Counted from the first letter of the stretch, positions 47,441 to 59,623 are shown. The stretch: DNA of 64,000 nt from Polytrichum commune (GCA_950295325.1 OX485804.1:43524001-43588000), one strand, 5' to 3'. Translations and numbers: made by a program. The notes: generated from the letters alone by a model not told the origin.

Positions 47441-48373
47441 GCTTGCATCCGGTGTTGAGGGTTGTCATTTCCTTCCTTGCAAGCGCCAACCCGACTGTTT
47501 GCATCAAGTTGTGTGCAGAAAACGAAGCCACACTGCATTTACACATGGATATTGTACTTATAAGGGCATCCCCAGGAGAGATAGTAAGCAACCCGCCAAA
47601 AATAATATATTATATGGTGTTTAGGGTGTTTGGGGAGCCCTCCATCTTGGGCGGGGCCGCTCATCTTGAGTCAGAGCCCACCAAAGCCTAGGCATACCCC
47701 CGGTATAATTAGGAAGCAATCAATAAGACAACGACACCTATTATTTGACATGGGATAAAGTAGGATATCGGAGTATTTGATATTAAAGTAATCTCTTGGC
47801 GGGCCGGAGGAGGGCCGCCATATGAACCATTTATGGCGTTGGAAGGCCTTTACTATACCCGGGCCGCTTCTAAATTATGCCGGACCGGACATTGGTGGGG
47901 ATCAATTTATGCCGGTACCGCCACCTAAGAACCCGGGATGCCCCATTTTTGGCGTTGGCATGCCCTATGGCGAGGCTGCTGGGGACGCCCTAAGTGGTTG
48001 TATCCAGGTATAAACACGCAAAACACATATTTCCTTCCATCCATGCAAGAGACCGAATCCGCAATACACAGCATGCACCATAAGTTAAGCACATAACTTA
48101 TTATATAGTTCACATCGATAATGCAATCCATGTAGGGGTGGTGGATGTAGGTTATAAAGGTCAATGATGGCCTCCAGTCCATGGGCATAAGATGATGACG
48201 AGGACAACCACAAACTTCCAAAAGGCATATTCCCTCTTTCAATCCGATCCGAATTAATTCAACATCCTCCACCCAATGTTTTGCTGTGCATTCATATGGT
48301 GGCATCGTACGTATCGTTTTTATTTACTGGCATGGTGAACAAGTTTTGTACCCTAATTACGTAGAAGTGTTTC
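47441..48373. other. No gene recognised
   Basis: GC-richer than its surroundings between 47,600 and 48,000 (gggccgg.., cccgggcc..). No protein family is recognised. Confidence 0.4.
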
Positions 48374-48376
48374 TTA

Positions 48377-48946
48377 GGGCGGCTTTATATTAGGGGCCAT
48401 TTCTAGGGGCCATTTCCAAACCCTAGGCATCAACCAATGGGAGTGCTTAGATTGCCCAAATGGACTCTAATATGGCCCCGAGGGCTTTATATTGAGAGTC
48501 GGCCCACTTCTCCTAAAGCTTGCGTGGCGGGTGACATGGCGGCGTTTTGGAGGGAAAAAAGTGGGCCGCCGGCAAAAAATGGGTGGAGGGTTTATGGAGA
48601 CCCACTTCGCATCTACGGGCCACTTCACCCAACTTCCGTCATATAGTCATTTATGACTTTATGACTTTAGTTCAAGAAAGGGCATAATTCATTTAAGACA
48701 AAGTGGGCCGTGGATTGGGCCTTACAATATAAAGTCCCTAGGCCCATTTGGAAGGCCCACTTTAAAGCGGAATTTCCAATTTGGACCCTACAAGTGGTCC
48801 TATGGACTTTATATTGCAAGGTCCACTCAACGGCCCACTTTGTAAAGTAGGGCTAAAGTTAGAGTAAAGTAAGGCCCACTTCAAGTCCAAGTGGACTCTA
48901 CTCAAAATGGGCCGGCCGCCAAATGGCCCCTAATATAAAGCCGCCC
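48377..48946. mobile_element. Harbinger-like MITE, 570 bp
   Basis: Starts gggcggctttatattagggg and ends with its reverse complement cccctaatataaagccgccc. The trinucleotide tta stands on both sides (48,374-48,376 and 48,947-48,949), the target duplication typical of PIF/Harbinger (Tourist-like) elements. The interior contains repeated ggcccactt, atataaag and aagtgggcc words in both orientations. No transposase. Confidence 0.75.
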
Positions 48947-50016
48947 TTAAGCTTGACCACTACAGAACGATAGGTTGAGTCTACAATCACTCATGTTATT
49001 CCTATCACAGGTGATAATCCTATCACTCGTCTTTGGCTCTCAGCTGGAATAAAATTTAATATTTTGTAATTTAGTTGCTTATCTATTTCCATCTCATGTG
49101 TATAGCCTCTTGCTGTTATACAACTTATTGCCAAACCGTCCTCATTGGAAAGTTGCCTCCTTGCTACCGCATGCAATAGTCTGTTATCCTCGTCTCTAGT
49201 AGACAGTTATAACCTCTATCTTGTGCCTATTGTTGCCACAATTGGTTGTAAATGAAATTCCGCCGACTATAGCCAAACTTTCATCTTAATTCCGAAAGAC
49301 AAACTCAAAAACTTCTATTCATACTATAGCCTGAAGTTTTTGTTCTAGACAATGCTTGGGGAGTTTTTTGAGCATAATCTATCAAAACCCTTGTGTTTCC
49401 AAGTCCCACTAGTTACATTTTGTGATCTTTCGGGTATTTCTTTATCAAATTGAGGCATATTCCATAGATTCTTATAATACGATCGGTAGTTATTCTAAAG
49501 CCTTGAATTTCAACCAGTTATTTCTCAAACTCAGCAGGTTCATTTATGACTAGCGGTCAGATTTCCCTGTTCATTGGATCAAATGCTCCAATATTTATAG
49601 ATTTGCTCCTCAAAAGCAATTTGAATAAATTGTACTCATACCCACATACGTCATTTTATTGGTTGATCCGCCTAAGAACTCATGCACGGTGTAATTCCAA
49701 GTAACATTTTGGCCCACTTTTGGTTTGTATAAAAGACCAAATTTGAAGTAGCATGTTTTTCTCAAGGACCTAATAACCTCCATCATATGCTCCAGTAATT
49801 ATCTATAAATGTTTTGTTAATGGTTGTGTATAGAGAATATGTCAGACCTTTGAATCTATTATGAGCATTTTACTTCAATTTAGAGGTTTCTCAGCTCTTA
49901 TGAAAAACATTCATAATGAAAAGACGATAGTAATCTATTTCAAGATAGAAAGCTTTATCATAGTCCATATTTGAACAGTCATTCATGATAATGGGTACAT
50001 GGCTAAATGGGCCTCC
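48947..50016. other. No gene recognised
   Basis: Flank between the Harbinger-like MITE and the CACTA end. The minus strand yields broken peptide stretches around 49,000-49,550 that could be an old retroelement, but no motif is clear enough to name. Confidence 0.35.
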
Positions 50017-50021
50017 CACTA

Positions 50022-50700
50022 CAACAGATTGGGTATTTTGTGACTGAAATTTATGACTGCCTTAAGTCATAAAATCCCAAAATATGACTAACGAGGCTCC
50101 GGATGAGGATGACGCGTGCGGTGACTGGGTCTAGTCATTACCGACGAGTCGCTTCGGACATGAGTCATATGAATATATACGGTTGTGGAGGCGTATAAAA
50201 GGACAGTTTCTACGATCCCCACTGCACGTGGGACATACCTTGACTAGCCTTGGAGTCAGTGCCCTTTTTTGACCTGCCCGGGCAAAAAAAATACCAAACC
50301 GACGTGGAATGTAACTCCATGTGATCATGTTCTCTGCTGACGTGTAATATGACTTCCATGCGTCATAATTTTGCCGACGTGGCAGACCACGTGGAATGTG
50401 ACTGCTAGTTTTTTGACTGCTTGTAGTCATGTTTTTTGGGGCGTTAGTCACATTTTCTGCGGGGATAACATTGTTATATAACGTTCTGTAGTCATATTCT
50501 TAGTAACATGTTTTGCACAATGTGACATGATGGAGTGATATTCGCGTAGATGGAGAGTCACATTGCGTAGTTCTTTGTGCGTTGTGATAACTGTATTGAG
50601 TTAGATTCGTATTACTTATAATTATGATTGTCAGTCACATTTCGTGCCACATCCCAAGCAATGACGACATATTCAAGTCATGCGCTACATGACTGGGCCA
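50022..50700. repeat. CACTA subterminal repeat zone
   Basis: Dense copies of gtgactg, atgactg, agtcata and gagtcatatg in both orientations directly inside the terminus. In CACTA elements such zones are the binding sites for the TNPA-type protein; that role here is inferred from position. A TATA-like gtataaaagg lies at 50,190-50,201 with no gene directly downstream. Confidence 0.65.
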
Positions 50701-50835
50701 AGTAAGAAATTGAGCACACAAATTGAATACATAAATTTCAATAACTTGAACGACTTTATGTAGTCCATGTCTCCAAGCATATCCAAATGTGTTCATCTTT
50801 CCTACATGACCCCTAAATGCGTAAACTACCGAAAT

Positions 50836-53800
50836 CTAAGTAGCTTGTTGAGGTTCCAGCGGGATAGCCTTCAGTGCTTCCACTGGCCACTTGGTGATGG
50901 ACTTCAGTGCATCGCCCAAACGCAACATCGGAGGATCGTCGTCGTTGTTGCCCTCGTACACCAATACGGACTCTGCTCCCGACTCGATCGAGGACACGCT
51001 AACTGATACGTTGCCCTCCTCAATGAGGCGCCCGTGGAGTGAGCCTCCTGCAAGGCTCACGATGATGCCTTGCGCCACTACGTTCGCCTTGGCCTTGTTC
51101 TCCTCGTCCAGGTCAAACAATGCGACATTGGACCCCGTGGCCAACGGCAAGGGTGCGTCCTCCACCATCGCATTAGCCGTCTCCGACAATACGGCGGTGA
51201 CCTCTTCTGCTTGTGTCTGCAGCAGAAAAAATAATTATCAACAATCAAAACAATCCGCGTGGAGTTACTGGAGCTTCAATACTCAATATATGACCTCACA
51301 CTAGGCCATGATTGCATAATATGATAGGATATACTCATATACCGTACCGCAGTCATCAGATATGACAACAATGAGTAATATAATTGCGACCTATAATTGA
51401 ACATAGTCATATGACTGGACATAGTCATATAACCCATGACTAGCCATATTCATGTGACTGAACATAGTCATATTGCCTATGACTGACCATAGTCATATGA
51501 CTGGACATATTCATATTGCCTATGACTGACCATAGTCATATGACTGGACATAGTCATATTAGAATGACCACAAAAAGTAACACATTCGCCTAAGGTCCTC
51601 ATATTGCTTCGTGGAGTGACATACCTATGCGGACATGTGTTATCAGCATTTTCCTTATTTGCGATTGGAGTTAGAACCAAATAGAAACAAAAAATATCCA
51701 AGAGCAGCTTACTTGTGTCGATGAACCTACCAGGTTCGCAGGTACCGACGCTAGATGGACCTCCTTAGTCAGATACGCCAAGCAATATTCAATGTCGGAT
51801 TGCTTGCAGGCCAATCCTTCGAATGGCCCGCAAATTCTGCCCAGGAAGTCATCGTTGGGGTTTAGGGGATCCCAGCGCGGAAAGTTTAGGACATTTGAGG
51901 GGGGGGGGAACGCGCCGTCGCCGTTGTATCCCAATCGATTTGGAGACACCGTGTTGAGCCGTGCGTGGGGTCCGGAATCATATCAAATAGATTGCGGAGG
52001 TCTCTTATTGGGTTCTGGAGGGGGTAAGTCCTCCCCCACAGAAAGCTCCATTGAGCTGTCGTTCCCGATGCAAGAAATGCGCCTACAACCTCTAGTACGT
52101 TCTGCTCTACGGGGGACCATATCCCGACATCAAAATTAGAGAACAACATCGACAAAAACTTGTCGCAGTCGGTCCTTTTTTTATTTTTACATTCAGGTCC
52201 TTTGCGTGGTGGATGACTAGATCCGGGCCCCACTCTCTCCTATCGTGCAGAGGTCTGATATCGCAAAGAAGTCCTACAACATTCAACACTATAATTTTCC
52301 TACGCCCGGAGTCCGACACTCTTACCGAGGGGACCTTCGGGGGTAACAGCTGAATCTTCGGAGCATTGCCAGCCTTCTTCTTCTTCTTCTGTGGACTGCC
52401 TCCTTTATGTGCCCGTTTTGCCGGCCTCTTCGTCGCAGGCGCCTCATGGTCCTCGTCCTCCTGCAAGTCCACGGGTTGATCTTCACTCGCTCCAACCGTC
52501 ATAACCTGGGAGGCCACGACCCAATAACACTCTAGCGTTAGAGTATGACTCGGCCCTGTCATACACGACTGCTTGTGATAACCTCATGTCATGTTATATG
52601 ACTGCCACTTGTCATGTTTATGACTGCATTGAGTCATATACTATGACCGCCTATAGGCGTATAACATGACTGCCTAGAGTCATGTGATATGACTGCCTTC
52701 AGTCATATCATGTGACATAATCATATGACTGTCCAATGTTGAGGCCACATCAAAGACACAAAGCTTACACGTAAGTATAACTATCGGACAAGTATAATGT
52801 GCATATGACATGAATGCCAACCTCTTTCTGTCGAGCCATTGCACGCCGGGTAGGCCGTGCATCGTGTTCCGCCAATAGCTTCTCCGCTTCGCCCTTCCTC
52901 TTCTTGGCTATGGGTTTCTTCTTTTCAATGATGGGTTGGCAACCCATATCTGCTAGGGTGTTACGCAGGGGCTCCGATGCCGCGGTCGACCCAGTATGCC
53001 CGGATTCCGCCGACCTCCCAGTTGCCTGCATGTTCTAATGATCCACATGAGGCGTGTATTAGTGAACGATCCTAATGCAAGACATACAACATTGCTGAAG
53101 CAAAGGTGTTCCATACATGTATTCGACTGGAGTACTAGAGGGTATACAGACGCAACCTTTTCGGCGGTTACTTGGATCACGTCGACTCCCGCTTCCGCCG
53201 TGGCTGGCGGTTCCATGTCCGTGGCCGTCGTTCGCTTCTGCACCTCCAGCAGAAGCTGCTTCATCATAGCCTTCACATCTTCCATCTCCCCCTTCATGCT
53301 ATCCTGGAAGTCGTGCAGCTCTGTCCGCGTAACAAAGAGGGCTCTATCTCCCGCTCTTGCATTTGGGAGTGGCCCTCTGGATGACGATGACCGGCCCCGT
53401 TCTGATTTCCCGGGTGTCGCTAGCTCGGTTTCCACCTCCAGCTGCGTGGGGGGCCGCTCTAAATCTGCGGCCTGTGAAAGGAGCAACTGTGGATCCATGA
53501 AAAATACGTAAACATACTAAATATGACTATGGAAAGTCATATTACTTAGAATATGACTAGCTGAAGTCATATTACTCAACGTATGGCTAAGTGAAGTCAT
53601 ATGACTCACAATATGACTAGGTGAAGTCATATTACTCAACAAATGACTAGGTGAAGTCATATGACTCACAATATGACTAGGTGAAGTCATATGTCTCTAA
53701 ATATGACTATGTGAAGTCATATTCAGGCAGCGTGTGACTATCTATGGTCATACGACTTCCGGTGTGACTATGTAAAGTGATATCATTCATTATATGACTG

Positions 53801-56501
53801 AATTATATGACTGCAGGTTGTCACATATTTATGTTTGAATGACTTGCACACAAAATCACTTACCAGTCTAGAGCGCACTTCCCCTTCGGACCTTCCAGAA
53901 TACGACAAGGTCTGCACGGTCTGCCGTGCGGCTTTCATGCGCGTGGCTTCCGCGATTTTGTCCGTCCGGGCAATTAACCTCTTGAAGTTGTCGACGTGCG
54001 CCTTCTTCACATACGGTGGGAGCGGGCCACAACTCTCTATGAGTTTCTTCATGTTCGACCTGCGAGTGCGCATCTGCTGCCGCAAAATCTGGAAAAAAAT
54101 AGCTTCAGGCACGTCTCCGAGTCCACCACGGTACTCGAACTGTGCGGCCATCTTGTCTTTAATTGCCAACAACAAGGGCCGTGGGTGTGCCCTGAAGTTG
54201 TCGACGCTCCAGTCGAGGTCGCGAGAATACCCGCGTAGTCGCGTCAGCCAGTTAGGCCGTGTATCCCTGTCGGGCACCCGGCCTCGTCGACCTCGACCCA
54301 CAAACGCTGACCACCACTGGAACTGTGCAGCTCGTCACTCTTCTTCAAGGACCGCCTAAGGTTCTTCAACTTCGACTGTCGAAGCCGCGCGCTTCCGTCG
54401 CCGCCTTCAACCTCTGCCGTCCGGCCAAGGCAACGCACCTTCTCCCGAAGTTCCGTCGGATCGGCTCCTTTTTGAGCCATACGCTGCAAAATGCTTACTT
54501 CCCGGAGCTCCAGCTCGTCAAGGAGCTCGTTATGATGCCCTACGCCTATGTCTGCCTCCTCGCTGTCCGCCGATGCTTCGTCGGCGTCCATCTCACAAGC
54601 CCGGAGAGTATCTTGCATGTCTTGGGACAGCAGGATATCCTCCTCCTCGACCGCCTTGCCCTTCTTTCCGCTAGATTGCAACGGCCATGACCTGGGTTCA
54701 TTTGCATTACCCTACACACCCAGTCGTACAGTATGCTATATGAAACCGTGGAGTCACCCTACATGACTGTAGTAAGTTACATGATTGCATCGAGTCACAC
54801 TACATGGCCGAGTGGAAGGATATTATTGTATAATATGACTGGACAAAGTCATATGACTACCTATAGTCATATTACATGACTGCACTAAGTATCATGTTCG
54901 GGGTCAGATTATGACCTCCTGGAGTGATATGCATATACGGACATATGTTATCAACATTTTTTCTATATGTGTTTGGAATGAGACCCAAGTAACGCGAACG
55001 ACTAAATGCGTTTCCAAGTGCAAGAAACTACGGAGATTTATGTTTTTACCTTCCGCCTCCTTGGTCTGGGCCGCTCGTCCTCGGAAGTCTCCTCTTCGTC
55101 CTCTTCGTCCTCATCATCATCGAGGTCCGTTTCAGGAAGTTGTTTTTTTCCTTTCGCTCTAGTGGTCACACCCCAGCCACCACCCTGCTCTACAGATGGG
55201 CCCGGCTCTCCCACAGGCATGCCACGGCTACTCTCAAAAACACGCGCAACCTCATTCGAAGTCATTTCCAAAACCGGCAATGTAATTGCCGGGAAACTAG
55301 CAATTGTGCGAAAAACTTCCACTTGCATGCCATCAGGCATATTAGCTATTTTTGTTATCAAATTGACAAGTACATTGTTCATTTCGGCATTTTTGGTGGA
55401 AGTCGCGGGAACCACACTGTTCAGTACGAGCGTGAGTTATTAGACGGACATTACATCCCACAAAAATTGTAAGGTAAACAACTGCCAATGCTGAAACATG
55501 ACTCAAATGAGTCATGTGGTCTCCACATTTTTTTGACTGGGAGGAGTCATAATCATGAAATTGTTCACAACATGGATTGAGGATGGTTGAAAATAAAAAT
55601 TGAAATTGAATGTTATGAATCTATTGCAGAGTTGACAACACATACACATTGTCAACACATACACAACACATACACCACACATACACCACACATACATGTT
55701 GTCAACACATACACAACACATACACGTACACATACACATTGTCAACACATAAAATTGAGTTTGAACCTTTGTGAATTCATCTTACGAAAGGAATATGTAA
55801 CAAACACATACACGTGCTCTAGCTAGTAATAATTGAGTTCCAATGATTCAAACTTTCATTATCATCACGGGCACCAACCAATCATGCATGTGGGCAGCTT
55901 AGTTAGCCCTCACTACATTGTTACTCAATATGACACCCGAAATATTTAGCCTATGCATTATGGTTTCAATTCCCTTTCAAATTTGGTAACTCTGGACTGT
56001 TGGGTAGTATGGAATTATTCATTCATTATGTGATGTCAAACAAAAACATTGTTCATACACATGATCATAAATGCACGATCATAGACAACCAATAGAAGCC
56101 ACATATGATGCACAACAACATGGATGTTCGAAGAAGTTACAATATGTTTAGGACTGGGAAGACTCACACTCACAAAAATGTGACTGGACTGTGTCATACA
56201 GACCTTAAAGTATGACTACAGGGAGTCATAATACTATGAACTATGACTGCAAACAATCGTGTCTTCAGCAAGTTGTATGCAATTTATGACTACAAAGATT
56301 CATAAAAGTTTCAAACTTCATAAGCAAAGCTAGCGGTAGCAGGTCCGTTGTATTAGGGTTTGGGGTTACATACCCGGGGTCCTCAGGCCTCTTGAAATGA
56401 GAGGTCCCAATTGGTGTCAGACCGAGTTCCCTCAGCTTCTGGTTGTTGGCCTCGATGTTTTTCTTCCGTATCCTCTCATACTCCGGAATTTCTTCCTCCA
56501 T
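50836..56501 (-). CDS. CACTA accessory protein, TNPA-like role, multi-exon
   Basis: Minus-strand gene with exons read by eye: 56501-56374, 55416-55050, 54711-54439, 54322-53864, 53471-53157, 53034-52822, 52505-52326, an unresolved exon ending at 51713, and 51216-50836 (stop TAG at 50838-50836). Introns are GT-AG with agreeing phases except at the 52.3/52.1-kb junction. In order it shows YERIRKKNIEANNQKLREL at the N-terminus (a block common in plant transposon proteins), an acidic run (DLDDDEDEEDEEETSEDE) followed by basic RPRPRRRK, a region with AIKDKMAAQFEY and KAARQTVQTLSYSGRSEGEVR weakly recalling the Transposase_24 family, a coiled-coil-like segment (FQDSMKGEMEDVKAMMKQLL), and basic NLS-like runs (EKKKPIAKKRK; SPQKKKKKAG). 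I infer a DNA-binding regulator or helper. A TGA at 51,985-51,983 falls inside the eighth exon's best frame (PPQSI-stop-YDSG, probably from TGG), so this copy may be defective. Confidence 0.6.
51398..51560. repeat. ATGACT/AGTCAT array in the last intron of the accessory gene
   Basis: Successive units of the type tatgactggacatagtcata, each a short imperfect palindrome. They lie within the inferred intron 51,217-51,712. Confidence 0.8.
52560..52735. repeat. ATGACT/AGTCAT array in the 52.5-52.8 kb intron
   Basis: Several hairpin-like units such as atgactgcctagagtcat and atgactgccttcagtcat, inside the inferred intron 52,506-52,821 of the accessory gene. Confidence 0.8.
53521..53730. repeat. 30-bp tandem array, 7 units
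   Basis: Units start at 53,521, 53,551, 53,581, 53,611, 53,641, 53,671 and 53,701, exactly 30 bp apart. The common core is atatgactaggtgaagtcat, then a variable tail like attactcaac or atgactcaca. Each core can fold (atgact pairs with agtcat). The array lies in the inferred intron 53,472-53,863 of the accessory gene. Confidence 0.95.
54740..54905. repeat. ATGACT/AGTCAT repeats in the 54.7-55.0 kb intron
   Basis: Diverged units including atatgactggacaaagtcat and atgactacctatagtcat, within the inferred intron 54,712-55,049. Confidence 0.7.
55637..55750 (+). repeat. ACACATACAC minisatellite
   Basis: Repeated acacatacac words separated by attgtcaa or gttgtcaa, inside the inferred first intron (55,417-56,373) of the accessory gene. 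The Cys/Val-rich open frames across it are artefacts. Confidence 0.85.
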
Positions 56502-57080
56502 GATTCTGCAAAACCATAATCCACATTAGTGTTCACTAGAATACAAACAGGTTGTATACATTTTTTATGTTTGTTTTGTATTCCCTACCAGTCCTCATCG
56601 ATGTTTTGTGGATGCTACAGGTTAGCGGATAAGGGATTGAACAACCAGCTCCTACTCAACAAATGCCAAGGGAGTTGCGAATATAGGTGAGGTCAACTTT
56701 CTCCACAGGTATTCGATTGTGTGTGCGGGGTTTTAGCATGATATTTAGGTGTTTGACTAAGATAAGTGACCGGATTAGAATAACTTTCATTCGTGACATG
56801 TAGAATAATACATAGAGACCCGATTTTGTGTCCGAAATAGGGTTCATCATTTTTCAATTTAGATGTCGTCTTTCAAAGCACAAGTTTTGAAGTTTTTGAA
56901 GTATTATGAAATATTTAAACTAAAATTACTCTCCTTGGAGATGGGAGAGTGCACAACCTTGGAGGGTGAGTGGAAGTGGTGGAGAGAGGGAAAACCCTGA
57001 AAAGTTTAGGAGAGAGGTCTGCCTCTGAAAACCCTGCTGCCACGTTACCTCCCGAAATAAATTCAAATGTGGTGCCGAGG

Positions 57081-57150
57081 TGCACCCACCACCGAAGTCG
57101 GGGGGTGGAGGAAGCTGCACCCACCACCGAAGTCGGGGGGTGGAGGAAGC
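57081..57150 (+). repeat. 35-bp direct duplication
   Basis: 57,081-57,115 is repeated exactly at 57,116-57,150 (begins tgcacccaccaccgaagtcg), and a third copy starts at 57,151 but breaks off after about ten bases. Confidence 0.95.
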
Positions 57151-57724
57151 TGCACCCACCAGCCAGCAGCTCCGACACCGAATCTGGTGTCGATTTAAAC
57201 TCAGAAATGGCCAATGTATACCTGTCTCCCGAAACCCACCTGCTGCCGCAAAATCCACTCCCTCTCTCGAAACCCACTCCCTCTCGGCACCCACCACCCA
57301 CCACCTCACACAACCAGCTCTCTAGATACATGCACTCTCACCCACCACCCACCACCCACCACCTCACCCAACACAACTCTCACAAAACCCTATCACCCAC
57401 CACCTCACCTGAATGAGCCAAATGTATCGAGGCTGCAGAGATTTCGAGGCAGGTGCCGAATCCTTCGAGTCTGCCACCGAAATCCAAAGAGTCTGCCACC
57501 CTAAACCACATCAAATTTCGCGATCCCTAAACCATGTCTTCGACACTGAATCTGCCTCTCACCTGAATCAGCTATAAATTAAATCTGAATCCTCAAAGTT
57601 GTGACAGATGAGGGAGGAGGAGAGCGAGGGATGGAGGGCGGGGGAGGGTAGGAGGCACGAGTGAGGGACTGCGGCCGAGGGAGCGCGTGCGGGGGAGGGG
57701 ACGAGGAGGGCGAGGCAGGGACAG

Positions 57725-57838
57725 GGAGGGGGGGAGGGACAGAGAGAGAGGGAGGGAGGGAGGGAGGGAGGGAGGGAGGGAGGGAGGGGAGGGAGGGGAG
57801 GGGAGGGGAGGGAGGGAGGGAGGGAGAGAGAGAGAGAG
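57725..57838 (+). repeat. (GGGA)n array with G-quadruplex potential
   Basis: Near-continuous GGGA and GGGGA units ending in a GA run. Closely spaced G-triplets could form G-quadruplexes on the plus strand. The proline/serine-rich minus-strand frame is a by-product. Confidence 0.9.
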
Positions 57839-59277
57839 GTAAATTATAAAAATAGACCTCTTTAAAATAGATCAGCAACTTTGATTTGCACGTAAATAGT
57901 GAAATTTTACATTTTTTTATAGTAACAATTATTGGGCTATGAAAAAGTCATCAAACATTGTCGTGGATGGATGAGTTCATCCATCAACCAAATTAAAGCC
58001 CAACATTCTCTTTACTTTTACATCCTCAACATTCTCTTTACTTTTACATTCTCAACATTTGAAATTACTTTTACATTCTCAACATTCGAAATACTTTTAC
58101 CAAAAAAATATATATGGGCTTCATGACACTTACTTATAACCGGGGTATACGACTCCCCTGGAATCGATTACGATATATTTACGGTATATATCATAGGTCC
58201 ACACTTATCCATGTGATCTTTTATACCAATATAAGTTTATCTCTATCAAATGAAGAATTGTCCAGTAGGTCAAATATTCATTTTTTGTAAGGGGATTCTA
58301 GCTCTTCTCCCTAATTTACTTTATAAGGCATGAACTTGACGAGGGATTCGTGGTGTCTATGTAAACTCATCCATTATGAAATTGACATCAAATTACACAT
58401 CAAAGTCCCTAAATTAATCTTATGGAGTCTAGTTGGAATAAATCGACCCTCAACCTTAACGGGGACCTTTTTTAAACTAAATCCCCTTCATCCACATTGG
58501 ATCACTTGACATTATACGGACATAATAGTGGTCAATTATTGCTTAATATAATACCTATTCACCCTTTGAGATTGTATTTGGTACCTTCTTAATATTCAAG
58601 TGTTTTGTTAACAAATGAAACCCATCCTTCAGGTCGGTGTTCATTGAGTCTGCTTTGCACTTCTAGGACGAGTTTTCATTTAGGAGCGAAAAGAACTGTT
58701 GATGTTGAAATGGTCCCTTGGTACCACCTTTTCTAAGTATGTAAGGTAGATGGGCTTAAGTGGCTCCCTTCTTTAATCGGACCCCTAGATATGATTGATA
58801 ATTGGTTCGGTGAGGATCATCAAAAAGAAAATATCATAAAGAAATATGTTTAGAAAAGATTGGAATACGTCTTCAAAATTCAAAGAACTACTCTACATTG
58901 AACAATGAACACAATTGGGAGAACCCGCGTATTTAGTTAAGAAATCAACAAATGTTATGCATTTCTCATGACTATAATTAAATCAAATGAAAGTAATGCT
59001 TGGTGTTTGCTCGGCTTTGAAAATAGGAAACTTTAGCTCACTATGTGTGAGCTCCCATATATAATTGTGTACACTCAATGACCAAGAAGATACATATTGT
59101 GCACAATGGTCATATCATACAATCATATGCCACGATTTATCAAACACGTTCATGAATGTTGTAAAAGAAGATTCATACAAAGTGGATTGGGTTCATGATG
59201 TTTCATAATATTCCTTCAAGTTGCTTCACGGCTTCGGTTAGAATATTTTCACGCCTTCTAGTCATGGGCTGATGACT

Positions 59278-59510
59278 GTCATGTCTTATATGACTGACAT
59301 GTGTTATATGACCCCCGTGTGTTCTATGATAACCAGTCATATGACTACCCTGTGTCATATGACTGTCATGTCTTATATGACTGACATGTGTTATATGACC
59401 CCCGTGTGTTCTATGACAGCCAGTCATATGACTACCCTGTGTCATATGACTGTCATGTCTTATATGACTCCCCTGTGTTATATGACTGCCTCGATATATT
59501 TGACTTCCCT
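59278..59510 (+). repeat. 87-bp higher-order array before the SET unit
   Basis: An approximately 18-bp unit (atgactgacatgtgttat and variants) is organised in an 87-bp block: the copy starting at 59,278 is repeated at 59,365 and a third begins at 59,452 and diverges. It ends about 115 bp before the first coding exon of the SET/transposase unit, where a promoter or leader would be. Confidence 0.9.
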
Positions 59511-59623
59511 TAGACCATATTAAGCCACATAGATAGGTGACTGCGTGCATACGAGCACTTCCTCCTTGTAAGGTATTCCCATATCACAAATTGACCCAGC
59601 GCGTATGCCGTGCACACCACAGG

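Larger units (their letters stand above)
56502..59277. other. Centre of the CACTA element, no firm gene
   Basis: Divergent intergenic zone between the accessory gene and the SET/transposase unit, where both promoters should lie. It holds a C/A-rich ccacccacc tract, a 35-bp duplication and a GGGA array. The overlapping open frames at 56.9-57.5 kb on both strands are low-complexity and unconvincing. The ATGACT repeat is sparse here, so 56.9-59.2 kb may be a later insertion. Confidence 0.4.

Noticed and set aside
50131-50451. 106-codon minus-strand open frame at the CACTA end
   Set aside because: It lies in the subterminal repeat zone, has no domain, and is not connected by splice sites to the accessory gene.
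53521-53730. Regular repeats resembling a CRISPR array
   Set aside because: Units are directly abutting 30-bp variants without unique spacers, in a plant transposon intron.
56915-57504. Overlapping open frames on both strands (up to 148 codons)
   Set aside because: They owe their length to C/A- and G-rich repeats, contain the 35-bp duplication, and match no family.
57579-57878. Pro/Ser/Leu-rich minus-strand frame
   Set aside because: Direct product of the GGGA array.
59272-59523. Met/Thr/Cys-rich repeat protein
   Set aside because: Translation of the 18-bp/87-bp DNA array, which is explained as a non-coding repeat upstream of the SET unit.
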